Assembly (NCBI RefSeq): GCF_000340215.1
Contig: NW_006921538.1
Location: forward strand, 124,001 to 188,000
Source: Pseudocercospora fijiensis CIRAD86
Taxonomy: Eukaryota > Ascomycota > Dothideomycetes > Mycosphaerellales > Mycosphaerellaceae
Length of the DNA: 64,000 bases
Reading direction: 5' to 3'
This document shows, piece by piece, positions 34,971 to 45,149 of the stretch. Both the position numbers and the translations under genes were made by a program. The notes beneath the pieces were generated by a model. The model was not told the DNA's origin. It saw nothing but the letters and a program-made list of their open reading frames with translations, and did no database searches. Each line of letters starts with the position of its first letter. Position 1 is the stretch's first letter.

Positions 34971-35442
34971 TATTAAATTTGCCCGTTCTACGGCTGTTCG
35001 TTAAGCTTATAATCTTCGTAGGAATACTGTTATAATCCGGCTCTTTAACAACCTTATTATATAGCTTAAGCAAAGTAGCAAGAATAGCATAGAATAACTT
35101 ATAGACTGTCGCCTTAGACCTATTAAATACAAGGTCTATTTACCGGAAGCTAAAGGATAGCGACATAACTATAAGGAAGTGCATTAAACGCTCGGCTGTA
35201 GTAAGGTGCTTTGTTAGCTACAAACCCTTCTCGTATAGGGTATTAAGCAAGGCTATAAAGGCATCCTTATCTAACCGACAATTCTCGTAGAGCTTTCTTT
35301 TATCGGACAATAGCTCGGCGGCCTTGTTGTAGCCGTTATCGGTGTGTATATATTCGCGGCGGTCTAGTTCTTCGTCGTAGTACTACGCTATAGCGATACA
35401 GCTTACGAGGGCAGCTAGGCGTTGCTAGGAGCTAGCATCTAT
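34971..35442 (-). pseudogene. PIF/Harbinger transposase, N-terminal half
   Basis: The minus frame starts at a former ATG (ATA at 35442-35440, reading MDASS when reverted). It shows the Harbinger N-terminal block: YYDEELDRREYIHTDNGYN, LDKDAFIALLNTLYEKGL, TTAERLMHFLIVMSLSFSFR, RSKATVYKLFYAIL and ending RTGKF. The continuation FFP-FKDC lies across the insertion at 31335. Stops are RIP-type. Confidence 0.82.
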
Positions 35443-35799
35443 TGCGGAGGGTCGGTCGCACTTAAAACACTACCGATTGTATACAAATTAAAGGAGATGC
35501 TAAGGATACTATCGACGAAGAAGCGACCGTATATCCGAGCTATAATATAGGTTATACAAGGGTATTATATAGCAGCAAGAGGTCGAGTTCTACCTAAGAG
35601 TATATAGCTCGAATTTAGGCTTCGGCACGCTAAGCCCTTACACAATCTACGACTATAGGTTATAACACTTTACTATAGGTTTAAACAACACCTGTATATA
35701 ATAGAAGAAGGAGATATTAATAAACTTGTTCTCTTAGAGATACAGAAGGTCGAGTTTAGCTATAGTTGTTTACTTATAGTAGCAGCGGCTATTAATACT

Positions 35800-35836
35800 A
35801 CCTGCCTCGGAAGTGCAGCTAAAAGAGAACAGGCCC
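35800..35836 (-). repeat. Right Harbinger terminal inverted repeat
   Basis: Pairs with 28295-28331; followed by TAA. Confidence 0.9.
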
Positions 35837-37110
35837 TAACGAGTATCGTTGGCATAGGTAGGTATAAACCTATAGAAATATGTCTCGAATAGCCTATTGT
35901 TTAGATGCCGAGTTATTAAGAATAGACTATTGTAACTGCTAGCCGCTAGGCTTACTACAACGACCCTAAGAAGCTATATAGCTAAGTGCTTGCGCGTAGA
36001 CAATACTATGTTTGCTTTCTAGCAGTGCGTATGCTATAGGCCGCTATTTAAGGTTGTCGTCGCTTATAAGGACGTTAAATAGCTTCTAATCTAGTTAATT
36101 AACTTCGTGTATATCGTCTAGTAGTATCAATTTGCCGTACTTTATTAATAACTGAATACCTTCTTCTGTTGCCTATATAAAGCCTCTCCTAATGCTATCT
36201 TTAGTATTAATACTAAACTGTTAGAAGTATAGGTTGTGCTCCTTTGCAGTCCGTATAATAGCCTATAATTAAAGGTCCGCATTGCCTCTCTCTTCTTAAG
36301 TTATAAAGCGCTTATTATAGTTGTAATAAGGCGATTATTTAGCGGCATTATATATAGCACTAATATCGAGATAAGAGATACCGAGATTGTTACTATATTA
36401 GCCCTATAAGGCGTCGAAGGTTCTTCTAGCTTATAGCGAGTAATCGATTTGCTTTTTAACCTTATCTTTAATATATTAGCAAACCTTCCGGCTATTAAGA
36501 TGGTCGAGCGTATATATATATTTAGTTATAGCAGTATAGCGACGAATACTAACTCTTCTAGTAGCCTTGTTGTTACGGTATTTAACCTTAGTAATAAAGC
36601 CTATTCTACACTCCTTCTTAAGCGGCTTAAATATACGCCTATCCTTAATACCTACTGCTTCCTTGTTTAGCTTGTTAAAGCGCTGCTTTTCTATATAATA
36701 GAAGTAGGACTTCTTATAGTATAGCCCTGTCTCTATATAGGGTGTTGTTATAGATAGCTTCTTAGTAGATTTCCGGGTATATTAATTGCTATATAGTTTC
36801 TAGATTAAACTCTACCTATTAGTGTCTATTTTAATATCTTCTATAAGGTTAAACACTCGTTGTCGAAGCCGCTAAAGGGTAGCGACGTCGTTAGGCGTAG
36901 ATAGGTCTATTATAGAATATAGGGGTTAATAGAAGAGGTTATATAGAAAATTTGGGATAAGCGGAGGATGTAGGTATACTAAGACTACGATCTGTATAAG
37001 GTTTAGCGGGGCTTAGTAGGGCTAGCGTTGCTAGCAACTCCGGCTACCCCGGGCCGGCGTTGCTAGCAACTCCGGCTGCCCCGTGCCACCCCTGCAGTTG
37101 CTGATATATA

Positions 37111-37857
37111 GCTAACCCCGACAGGCCTTCGTATCACATCGACTTGACAGTAAGACATCAACAAACTTATCCAATCGAGGAGGGAGTGCTTCGCCCACAT
37201 CTCCGACTATTTCTGATTAGGACACGTCACTTCAGCACCCTGAAGCTCTCTGCAAGGTTCTTGACGCTCGTCGACGACTGCAAGAGCGTAGAGCCCAGGA
37301 TGAGTTTGAATTCGTTCATATGACTACCACTTCTGTCGCAACCAAGCGTACGACATCAACGGTCTAGGTGGGGAGTCGCGTGAGAGAATGAACGCCGAAT
37401 ACATAGATCGTGAGGCGTAGCATAAGGCTCAAAGGCTCCCCTTGAACTCAACACAATCCACGAATCGGTGATGAAGCCACTACCGCATCTGCTCTGGCTC
37501 AGCTAAAGTCTCCTGCGTTCTGGGCGCATACGCATCTTCCTCACCTTTTGACTATATTGGTTTTGTGCCTCGGTCGAACGGGCATTTCTTCGGCGCTTGG
37601 AGGTATAGGCTTGAGAAAAGGAAACCGTCGAGATGGAGATAAGAGTTGCGGACACCGGGACCTGGCCGCCGTTGGCGCCTCCTGCATGCTGGCTGGACGT
37701 TTCTGCACTATGTTCTGCTTGACTCTTTGGGCATTCTGTACAGTGCGCCTAGCGTAGTCAACCGCGCTTACTTCACCGCAGGAAGCGTGAGATTCGAGAA
37801 GGCGCAACCAGAAGCACATCCCAACAACATCCCAACACACTTACACGTATTCCCGCA
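37111..37857. other. Host island, no supported gene
   Basis: Normal CpA/TpG content returns abruptly at about 37110. Open frames on both strands overlap (37548-37757, 37541-37840) but none is recognisable. Confidence 0.4.
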
Positions 37858-38760
37858 CTCTTCCAAGTACACCTTCGACAGCACAACCGCGACAGTCACA
37901 ATGGGCACCTCTACTTGGGACAGTGCTCCAGCTGGTACATGCTCCACCTTCGCCCATCATGCGCACAAGGCTAACACAGACGCAGGTGCCGTCGAAAATT
38001 CCTGGAAGACCGACACCGGATCGCCTGGCCGTCACGAAGCACTCTTCCAAGTATACCTTTCCTCATCCGACAACAGCGACAGTCACCATGCGCAGCTCCA
38101 CTTGGGATAATGCTCCACCTGATCCTGTCGACAATCCTTGCATGACCGAACCCGGTTCTGGCGGCGATGCTGGCGGCTGGCAGGCCGATCGCAACATCGG
38201 CGGCGACAACATGGATGGTGGCTTTTCTGCCGACAACGTGCCAAGCACGCCGACGCTCCTCACGATGGCGGCTACCACAACTCTGGAGACGAAGGTCATT
38301 TCGCGTAGGACTGCCCAAAGCCACGCAAGGATGGCGGCAGTGCTGGCTTTTCCACCGACAACATGTCCAAACACGCCGACGCTCCTTACGGTGGCGGCTA
38401 CCACAACTGTGGAGACGAAGGTCATTTCGCGCGGACTGCCCAAAGCTACGTAAGGATGGCGGCAGCCTAGCCAGCGAGCGCTTCAACCACGGAGAGGTTC
38501 GCTACAACAAAGCCGACTGCCCTAACCTCCGCGTCGAGCGCGAGTTCACCGGTACTTACATCACCGGTACGTACAACCAGTGCGGCGCGGAAGGCTACCG
38601 CAGGACGAGGATGTACGAGATGTTCAGGGCTTTGGGTATTCAGGATACCTCTCTAGGGAAGGGGTAGGCCGCGATCGAGGCTGCTAACAAGAAGAAGGAT
38701 GTCGACGATATCAAGAAGGCTATCTTCGCCTGCGCCAAGCCCAACCTAGCTCACTTATGC
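37858..38760 (+). pseudogene. Zinc-knuckle (CCHC) nucleic-acid-binding protein pseudogene, internally duplicated
   Basis: ATG at 38088 starts MRSSTWDNAPPDP, resembling the N terminus of fungal CNBP/Gis2-like zinc-knuckle proteins. A second, similar start lies 187 bp upstream (37901, MGTSTWDSAPAG). Two 125-bp tandem units follow, each with a degraded knuckle: YHNSGDEGHFA then stop then DCPKPRKDGG, and YHNCGDEGHFA followed by a frameshift. A third knuckle reads RFNHGEVRYNKADCPN, with Cys and His lost. The tail (YEMFRALGIQDTSL then a stop, then AAIEAANKKKDVDDIKKAIFA) matches the helical C-terminal domain of these proteins. One-base indels, stops and Cys/His losses show it is dead. The decay includes RIP-like changes but is much milder than in the transposons. 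Confidence 0.68.
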
Positions 38761-39484
38761 CTTAATAATCTTGCTATTAAGCACTTCCTTCGCCAGACTC
38801 GATCGTGGCAGATGCTTCCTAGGCGTATGGCGTGACTGAATTGACGGGCCTTGTTACACGCCTAGTCCTACTTCTGCCTCGTCACTCGCCATGGATCGCT
38901 TCTTGACCGGGCCTGATCGTGATGGACAAGTATCGGTAGCTCCAGAAGATGTGAAAAGTTCCCGCAGAGGCAAAACGAAACGATCCGAGTAGCAGGACAG
39001 TAGCGAAAGGTAAGCTCGCGCACTCCTCGACAGCCGATAAGATCCAGTACTACGATGCTCGAAGATGGAAGCCTATTCTCTCGCTATTAGACATCTGCAG
39101 CCTTAGGATGAAAGGCTGAGCACATGAAGGAGACTGGCGACTTGCTCGTGACAATACTCTCCACATCTTGGTCCTGATGGTGCCAACCAGTACAAATCCT
39201 TTTCAAATGGCTTCATAGCCAAGTCCGCAAGGATCCCAACACGCGTCCAAGCGTGAGCACGGCATTGCGGAACGGCAATGGCAGTGGGAGAGGGCATTGC
39301 AGCTGTGTATGATCGCGCGGCACGCGGACTCACTCAGTTTCAAGGGAGTGCAGCATAAGCTTCATAGGACATTTAACTGGTGTAACGATACATTTCCCAT
39401 GCCAGGCACCATTGTATTGATTCTGCAACAAAGCCGGCAATCTACTAGCCGACTTCTTGACCAACAATGGCGTACGACTAGGAC
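38761..39484. other. Host island, no supported gene
   Basis: Normal composition; short overlapping frames only. RIP DNA begins at about 39485. Confidence 0.4.
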
Positions 39485-42400
39485 TTAGAGTTGTTCTATA
39501 AGACTGCTATAGTACTAGCAGACCCTTTCGAGCAATCTTATACCTTTTATAACCCACTTATTAACTATACTAGCCGCGCAAGCTTCTTCGGCTATGCCTA
39601 GGCATCCTACTTCTTCTATTATACCTATACTAAGTACCGTCGCTAGTAATAAAGCGCTAGCTAGGAAGACCTTAAGACCTCCTATATACCTTAATAGGAG
39701 AAAGCGTATACCCGCTACTAGCGCCGACTTATAGTAGGATAAGATATAAGAGCGATATAAGAGGTATAAGATAGGGTAAACTCTAAATAAGCCGCTAAAT
39801 AAGGAGGTATAAGCTCTTAATCGCGGCCTATATTTAAGGAAGAGCTATACGCCTATACTATCGAGCTACTACGCTCCCGCTATATTAGATTTTATTCCTA
39901 TCTATACTTTTCTATAAAGCCCTACTATAGTAGCTTTAGGAATAAGCTAGAAAAACTTTAGGCTATAGAGTTAGCAATCTACGAATAGATAGACGGTTTA
40001 TAAGCACTTTATTAGTATTATATATACTATTATTACTCGTATTAGCACTTATATTAGTAGAACTTATATTAGTACTATCTATACTAGTATTACTATATCC
40101 GTAGCTTATTAAAGGCCTTAAATTTCCCTACTATCGACGAGCGATAGTAATTAGTACTATATCTGGTTGACTTTAGGGAAGATCGTGTAGCGACTAGAGA
40201 CTATATTAGCGTTCTCTATACCCGCGGTATCCTCTAGGTACCTAGTTCTTAGCCTCTTCTATACTATAATACGAATACTAGTAGTAGCGATAATAATACC
40301 TTCTTTTTATATTTATACTCCTATAGACCTAACTAAGACGCTTCTATACCTCGTAGTAAGGGCACTTATCTAGGAATAGATATAACGCCCTCTATATCTA
40401 AACAAACTATCCTTAAGTAACTATACTAGTATCTAAAGGCTAGATAATATTTAACCCTTCTCTAAGGATCTAAATCTCCTATCTATAGATCTTACGCTTC
40501 TTTCCTTCTTTAGCCCCTTTATATCGCTCTTTATCGTTCTCTTAGGACGAAGAACAAATCTTAAAAACCTCCCTAGAAATCTACGGTCTTTCCCCGCTCT
40601 CTAGTACGCTTATCGATAATATATAGCGTCTAGCGTCTAGTATCTAGCCGGAGAATCTTACGCGGATTGTAATCGTTTAACTAAGAGTCTTAGTAGAAGT
40701 AGTTAGATAAATCGCCGAACGTAGTCGAGACTTAGCTAAGTTTTACTTTCGATACTAAGATTCTAAGACGAGAAAGACGAGTAAGAGGCTTATAATCGGC
40801 TTCTTACTATTTAAACTTAAAGTAATACCTAAGCTAGAGAGGACAATTACTATTTCTTAATATAAGACGCTATATTAAGTTATCGCAACTTACGGCAAAG
40901 CTAATAATACCGAATTTACGCTTAACGAGCCTAGAAACATTAACGTATAGCGCGATTTAACCTAGTAGTAGACCTTAGACTCGAAACACTTTTACTAAGC
41001 GCGCTTTTAGTCTTAACAATTATAATAGTTCCGATTTATATACTACTACTATAATAATTATTACAAAGAATATTAAAATCGTCCTAGATCTTAACGATAT
41101 CTATATCTATCTAATTCAATCTAAATCTAGAAGCGTCTACGAGTATCTAAAGTTAGTAGGTAAGGAGCTACTAGCTGAAGTTTACGAAGATAAGGTTATA
41201 TTATACCGGCTTTAAGGATTCTACTTAAGATTAAGAATATGTATTTCCGCTCGGTAGAAGACGCTATATAAAATATTTAGTGTCTTAACTATAAAGACGC
41301 TTAATAACGAATCCGTATTGGTATTCTAGGAGGCTTTAGGACAACCTGTACGCTATTCTAAGGCTTAGATAAGTCCTTTTAGTAGTCGAAAGCTAAATAT
41401 AGTATACGTAATAGATAATAAAATCCTTAGATAATATATTTAAGAATAAAAAGGTAGCTACTATATTCGTAGCGAAGGAGGAAAATCCTTCTATAATATA
41501 TCTTCGATAACTTAAAGTAAGCAAACTTTTAGCCCTTTCCTAACGGATCTATATAATTATTATCTAGTAATCTCTTCTTAGAATATCTAGGCGACGCCCT
41601 AGTAATTAATAGTAAACAGTATTATCGCTCGCCGCTACTCTATAGCTAGGGCGACCGAGGAGGAGATTAATAGTATACTAGTAGAGTCGAGGTCTTATAA
41701 GCAAAGTACGAGATTATATAGGCTCTTAGTCGTTTAGAGTAACGTACTATATAAATAACTAGGCGTACTACTCTTATTTACTTATAACCTATATCCTAGG
41801 ATACTCTTCTTATACCTTTTTATATACTTTCCTAATATCTTACCTATAAGCGCTCCGCGATACTCGAGTAAATAATATAAGCTATAGGGTTTCTACTCGG
41901 TACCTTAGCCTTCGAGATAGGGCGGAATTAAATTTAGAGATATAGCCGGCACTCGTAGCCGGTATATAGAGACGGTAGTAGGCCTCTTCCTACTAAATAG
42001 CTAGCTTGTTTAGTATAGCCTACTATAGTATAGATATTTGTTATATTTCCTAGTAATAGCCTAATAGGCCTAGGTTACTTATAAGATTACTATAGCTAGT
42101 ACCTCTAGCCGGATCTTAACTGTTTATAGATAGTTAGATAGTATATAGTAGTATTATAGTAATAACGGTAGAAGGTATCTAGGTAGAATTTCCTAAGTCC
42201 TTCTTATAAAGCTATAAAGTAAGTCGCCGTTTTACTATCTAGCGGATAAGTATTTAGACTTCTAGACGAGGAAGATAGTTCGGAATCTAATCTAATTACT
42301 AAAGAATATCTATACTATAGTAGGGTACTATTATTACGCCGACTATTTATTAAAAGGAGGCTCTCGTTATATTACTATACCGGCTATAGGTACCGGCTAT

Positions 42401-42668
42401 ATTTTAAAGTTTGCCGTATCTACCTATTTTAGCTATACCTACCTTCTTTACTTGCTCTAACGTTACTATAATATAGGCTTACGCGACGCTTACTCTATTG
42501 CCTAGCGATACCGCGATACTACCTCTCTCGCTATATATAACCTTTATATTAATATCTATATCTCTATACTCTATATCTACTATCTCCGCTATACCCTTGC
42601 TCCGCGCGCGGCGCGCGCCTTCGTATACCTTTATAACGTACTCTTTTATTAATTCGACGACTTTTATA
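39485..42668. other. Unidentified RIP-mutated repeat
   Basis: CpA/TpG-depleted throughout. A plus frame from about 39600 to 41700 gives long stretches broken only by TAG/TAA and includes plausible blocks (FPTIDERQQLVLYLVDFRED; LVGKELLAEVYEDKVILY), but no family is recognised. The 42500-42660 stretch is pyrimidine rich with TATA-like cgctatatataacc, which could be the promoter and leader of the H3-like relic that follows. Confidence 0.4.
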
Positions 42669-43297
42669 ATACCGAGTCTACTTAACTAAGTTACGACGTC
42701 TCGTAAGAAGGGACCTAGTACTTCTACGGGTCGTAATAAGACCGGAAGTAGTAGAACGAGTATAGTATATCTACGTAAGAAGGCTGCTACTACTACCGCT
42801 AGCTCTAGTACTAAAAAGGGCGTCGCAGATAAGGCTCCGCGTAAGACAATAACTAGCGCTTCTACTACTAGTAGTAATAATCGTACGAAGCGTCGATAGC
42901 GCCTAGGAAGTAAGTCTTATCTATAGCCGGTAGCGTAGCCGGTATTCTTACTTTTTTTTACTAATCCTTCTTTAGCCGTAGCCCTTCGAGAGATTCGGAG
43001 GTATTAGAGTAATTGTACTAGTAAACTCCTAATCCGTAAAGCTCCTTTCTAACGACTTAATTGCGAAATTGCTAGTATATTATACTAGACTATCGCTTCT
43101 AAGCCTCTATAATAGAGGCCCTTTAAGAGGCTTTAGAAGCCTACCTAGTTCGTATCTTCGAATATATATTTCTCTTCTACCTCTTTTCGAACTATACTAA
43201 TACTATCTTAGCGGTTAACCTTATAGCTATCTACGTAAAGCGTATTACAATTATAGATAAGGATTTTAAAGCCCTCGATTAGATTCTTAAAGGCTAG
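42669..43297 (+). pseudogene. Histone H3-fold gene (H3 variant or CenH3-like), RIP-killed
   Basis: Exon 1 42669-42909 (ATG now ATA) encodes a Ser/Thr/Lys-rich tail of about 80 residues (TSRKKGPSTSTGRNKTG; DKAPRKTI; RTKRRQRPG with one RIP stop). Intron 1, 42910-42975, has a gtaagt donor, an actaat branch, a T tract and a tttag acceptor. Splicing restores PG-TVALREIRRYQ, the H3 signature, at the junction. Then LLIRKAPFQRL, a one-base frameshift near 43082, then RFQASIIEALQEALEAYLVRIFE. A second likely intron (about 43166-43211, ending cttag) precedes LIAIYVKRITI-DKD and the end ILKG, then TAG at 43295. The tail differs from canonical H3, while the loop-1 length is H3-like, so variant class is undecided. 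Confidence 0.78.
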
Positions 43298-44911
43298 AAT
43301 ATCTATATTCGAGATAGTAGTAGATAGGATAGATATTCTAGTAGGAATAATATTCTTAGTATCTACTATAAGCGTTTCTATATACGAAATATGCCGCTAC
43401 TATACGGCGCTATGTAGCGCGCTCTAAATACTCTCTAAGTACTAGTATATATATATATTTATATATAGTATTATATACTTTACTAGCCGTACGGAATAGA
43501 ATTCTTCGAAATTCTATTAGTACTAAGGAGTAAAAAACTAAAAATACTAGCTAACTTATATATATAGGCGAGATACTCGTAAACAACCGAATATAGACTA
43601 CCGATTAGCTCTCGTAGCTATATCCGCTCGAACGAGAGAATCGAACTATATAGCTATATAGTAAGTATATCGAATCGGTTTTAGGATACCTTATCGATCT
43701 ATATATAATTTTATAACTAGTTCCGACGAAATCGCCTCTATAGATAGCCTAATAATATACTATAAATACGATCCTCCTAGTATAAATAATAGGTCTAGAG
43801 TAATAGCCCGTTTTATAAGTATAAGCGTTAGATATATTCTTAGTAGTCTAACGGCTAATAGTAGGCAATCTAGTACTATAAAGGTATACAAATCCCGCTA
43901 GATATATATCTTATCGAGTTGTCTACTATATCTAGGATCCGAGGAGGCTATATATTCTAATTTAAGTTATACTTATTAATTATTTATTAGGTTAACTATA
44001 TAACTACTTACAATTATAGTAATTATAGTTATAGTTCCTAGTAAAATAATTATAATTATAATTACGTAATTACTTCCTCTAACGAGGATATATCTTACGA
44101 GGCTATATTAGCCTTCTAAATAGGGCGATAAGCTTAATATATCTTAGTCTTCTTAATATATAAGTTCTTCTAGGTATAAAGTATATTTATTACCTACCTA
44201 GGTAGAAATAGTACGTCGTTCCCCTACTTAAGTAGGTCTAAATTATACTTACTTAGCCTTAAGTAGGCTACCTACTCTAGCTTACCCTAATCTTATAATT
44301 AAAATTAAAATTCTATAATTAACTACTTATAATTATTTGTAATTGTAATATTTAGTATATAATTGTAGTTAATTAGTAATGAATTATTAATAGCTATAAT
44401 TTAAGTATAGGTAAATACTTAGAAGGTAAAGACTACTATAGTAATTACTTGTATAGGATTTTTCTTACTTAGATAGTAAATATTAGTATAGAAATTCTTA
44501 TATACGATCCTTCCTATTTTAATAATCTATATAGCAATTCTATTATATTTATAAGATTTCTATTTATATAGAAAAATACTTAACCCTATCCCTTAACGCT
44601 ATAGTAATAACCTTAATAACTATCTCCGCCTCCCCCTTTAGCGCCTCTAGAATTCGCTTTCTAACCTTATTACTAAAACTTAAATAATTAAATAATAGTA
44701 ACTCTAAACCCGCCTTAATCCCTAGACTCGATCCCTTTTAATTAAAAGTTCTTAGTTCTATCTTAGATTTTAAACCTTATATAGCTCGGGGATTATCTTT
44801 CGAAAGTATAGTTATTAGTATTAATATAATATTATTTATAAGTCTTTATATATCTAAAATTAAGATTTAATTAGAGAAAAAAAGGAAATCGTAGAAACCT
44901 TTCTATATAGC
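43298..44911. other. AT-rich RIP DNA, nothing recognised
   Basis: Continues the repeat into which the gypsy element inserted. Contains very AT-rich stretches (about 44280-44600) and no coherent frame. The same repeat resumes at 52022 on the far side of the retrotransposon. Confidence 0.4.
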
Positions 44912-44916
44912 GAGGT

Positions 44917-45113
44917 TGTAAGAAGGGTTATATTAGTAGGTAGATAGGGTAGTAGTAGATATAGGTAGTATTCGATAAGGATCTAGGAGGAGAAGGAGGA
45001 AGGCAGGCTAGTTAGCCTAACGCTAAGCGCCAAGCCCTGCCTAAGGCACTAAGACCCTAGCTTTACTTAGCCTAGTTATATACTAATTACGTATAGCCTC
45101 TTTAGCCCTAATA
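44917..45113 (-). repeat. 3' LTR of gypsy element
   Basis: Begins tgtaagaaggg and ends tagccctaata on the plus strand; pairs with 51825-52021. Confidence 0.93.
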
Positions 45114-45149
45114 TACGCTTCCCTTCTAAAGGCCGCGCCCTCGTAGCCT

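Larger units (their letters stand above)
28295..35836. mobile_element. PIF/Harbinger element with 37-bp TIRs and TAA target duplication
   Basis: Left terminus (28295-28331, beginning gggcctgttctcttttagct) and right terminus (35800-35836, reverse complement) agree over 37 bp with a single A/G difference of RIP type. TAA flanks both ends (28292-28294, 35837-35839), the 3-bp target duplication typical of Harbinger. GGGCC(T) starts are also typical of this superfamily. It carries a dead transposase (minus) and a dead accessory ORF (plus), and is itself interrupted by a 3.6-kb TIR element. Confidence 0.85.
26900..36800 (-). pseudogene. MULE transposase, RIP-killed and interrupted
   Basis: The minus-strand N-terminal part runs from about 36800 to 35840, and the C-terminal part from 28291 to about 26900. 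The first part includes GIQLLIKYGKLILLDDIHEVN, aligned with the L-D-A-T-H-K-T-N block that holds the first catalytic Asp of fungal MULEs, then KLFNVLISDD and RPIAYALLESKHS. The second part begins TIRRKFPLKSAYKKVYKKL and continues EVEVRIQAAFNALPS, then TSLVKGYYSDFKSDISTIKG. Stops are nearly all TAG/TAA. The two halves abut in frame only if the Harbinger element is removed with one copy of its TAA. Confidence 0.62.
26240..37110. mobile_element. Mutator-like element (MULE), split by nested insertions
   Basis: The minus-strand coding relic on both sides of the Harbinger insertion joins into one MULE transposase when the insertion and one TAA are removed. Both ends carry copies of the palindrome gttgctagcaac: near 26355 on the left, and twice near 37028 and 37057 on the right. 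Exact termini and the 9-10 bp target duplication usual for this group were not found, so the boundaries are approximate. Confidence 0.55.

Noticed and set aside
18208..37110. Single giant element ending at the cctgtcgggg motif near 37120
   Set aside because: The ctgtcgg similarity between 18212 and 37125 is only about 8 bp, whereas subterminal repeats pair 18.4 kb with 26.0 kb.
39485..42668. Tad-type LINE or LTR retrotransposon
   Set aside because: I looked for RT, endonuclease and integrase motifs in all frames and found none convincing.
42669..43297. Calling the H3-fold relic CENP-A outright
   Set aside because: The divergent tail favours CenH3, but loop 1 has the canonical H3 length and the KAPRK segment resembles H3. 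Class is left open.
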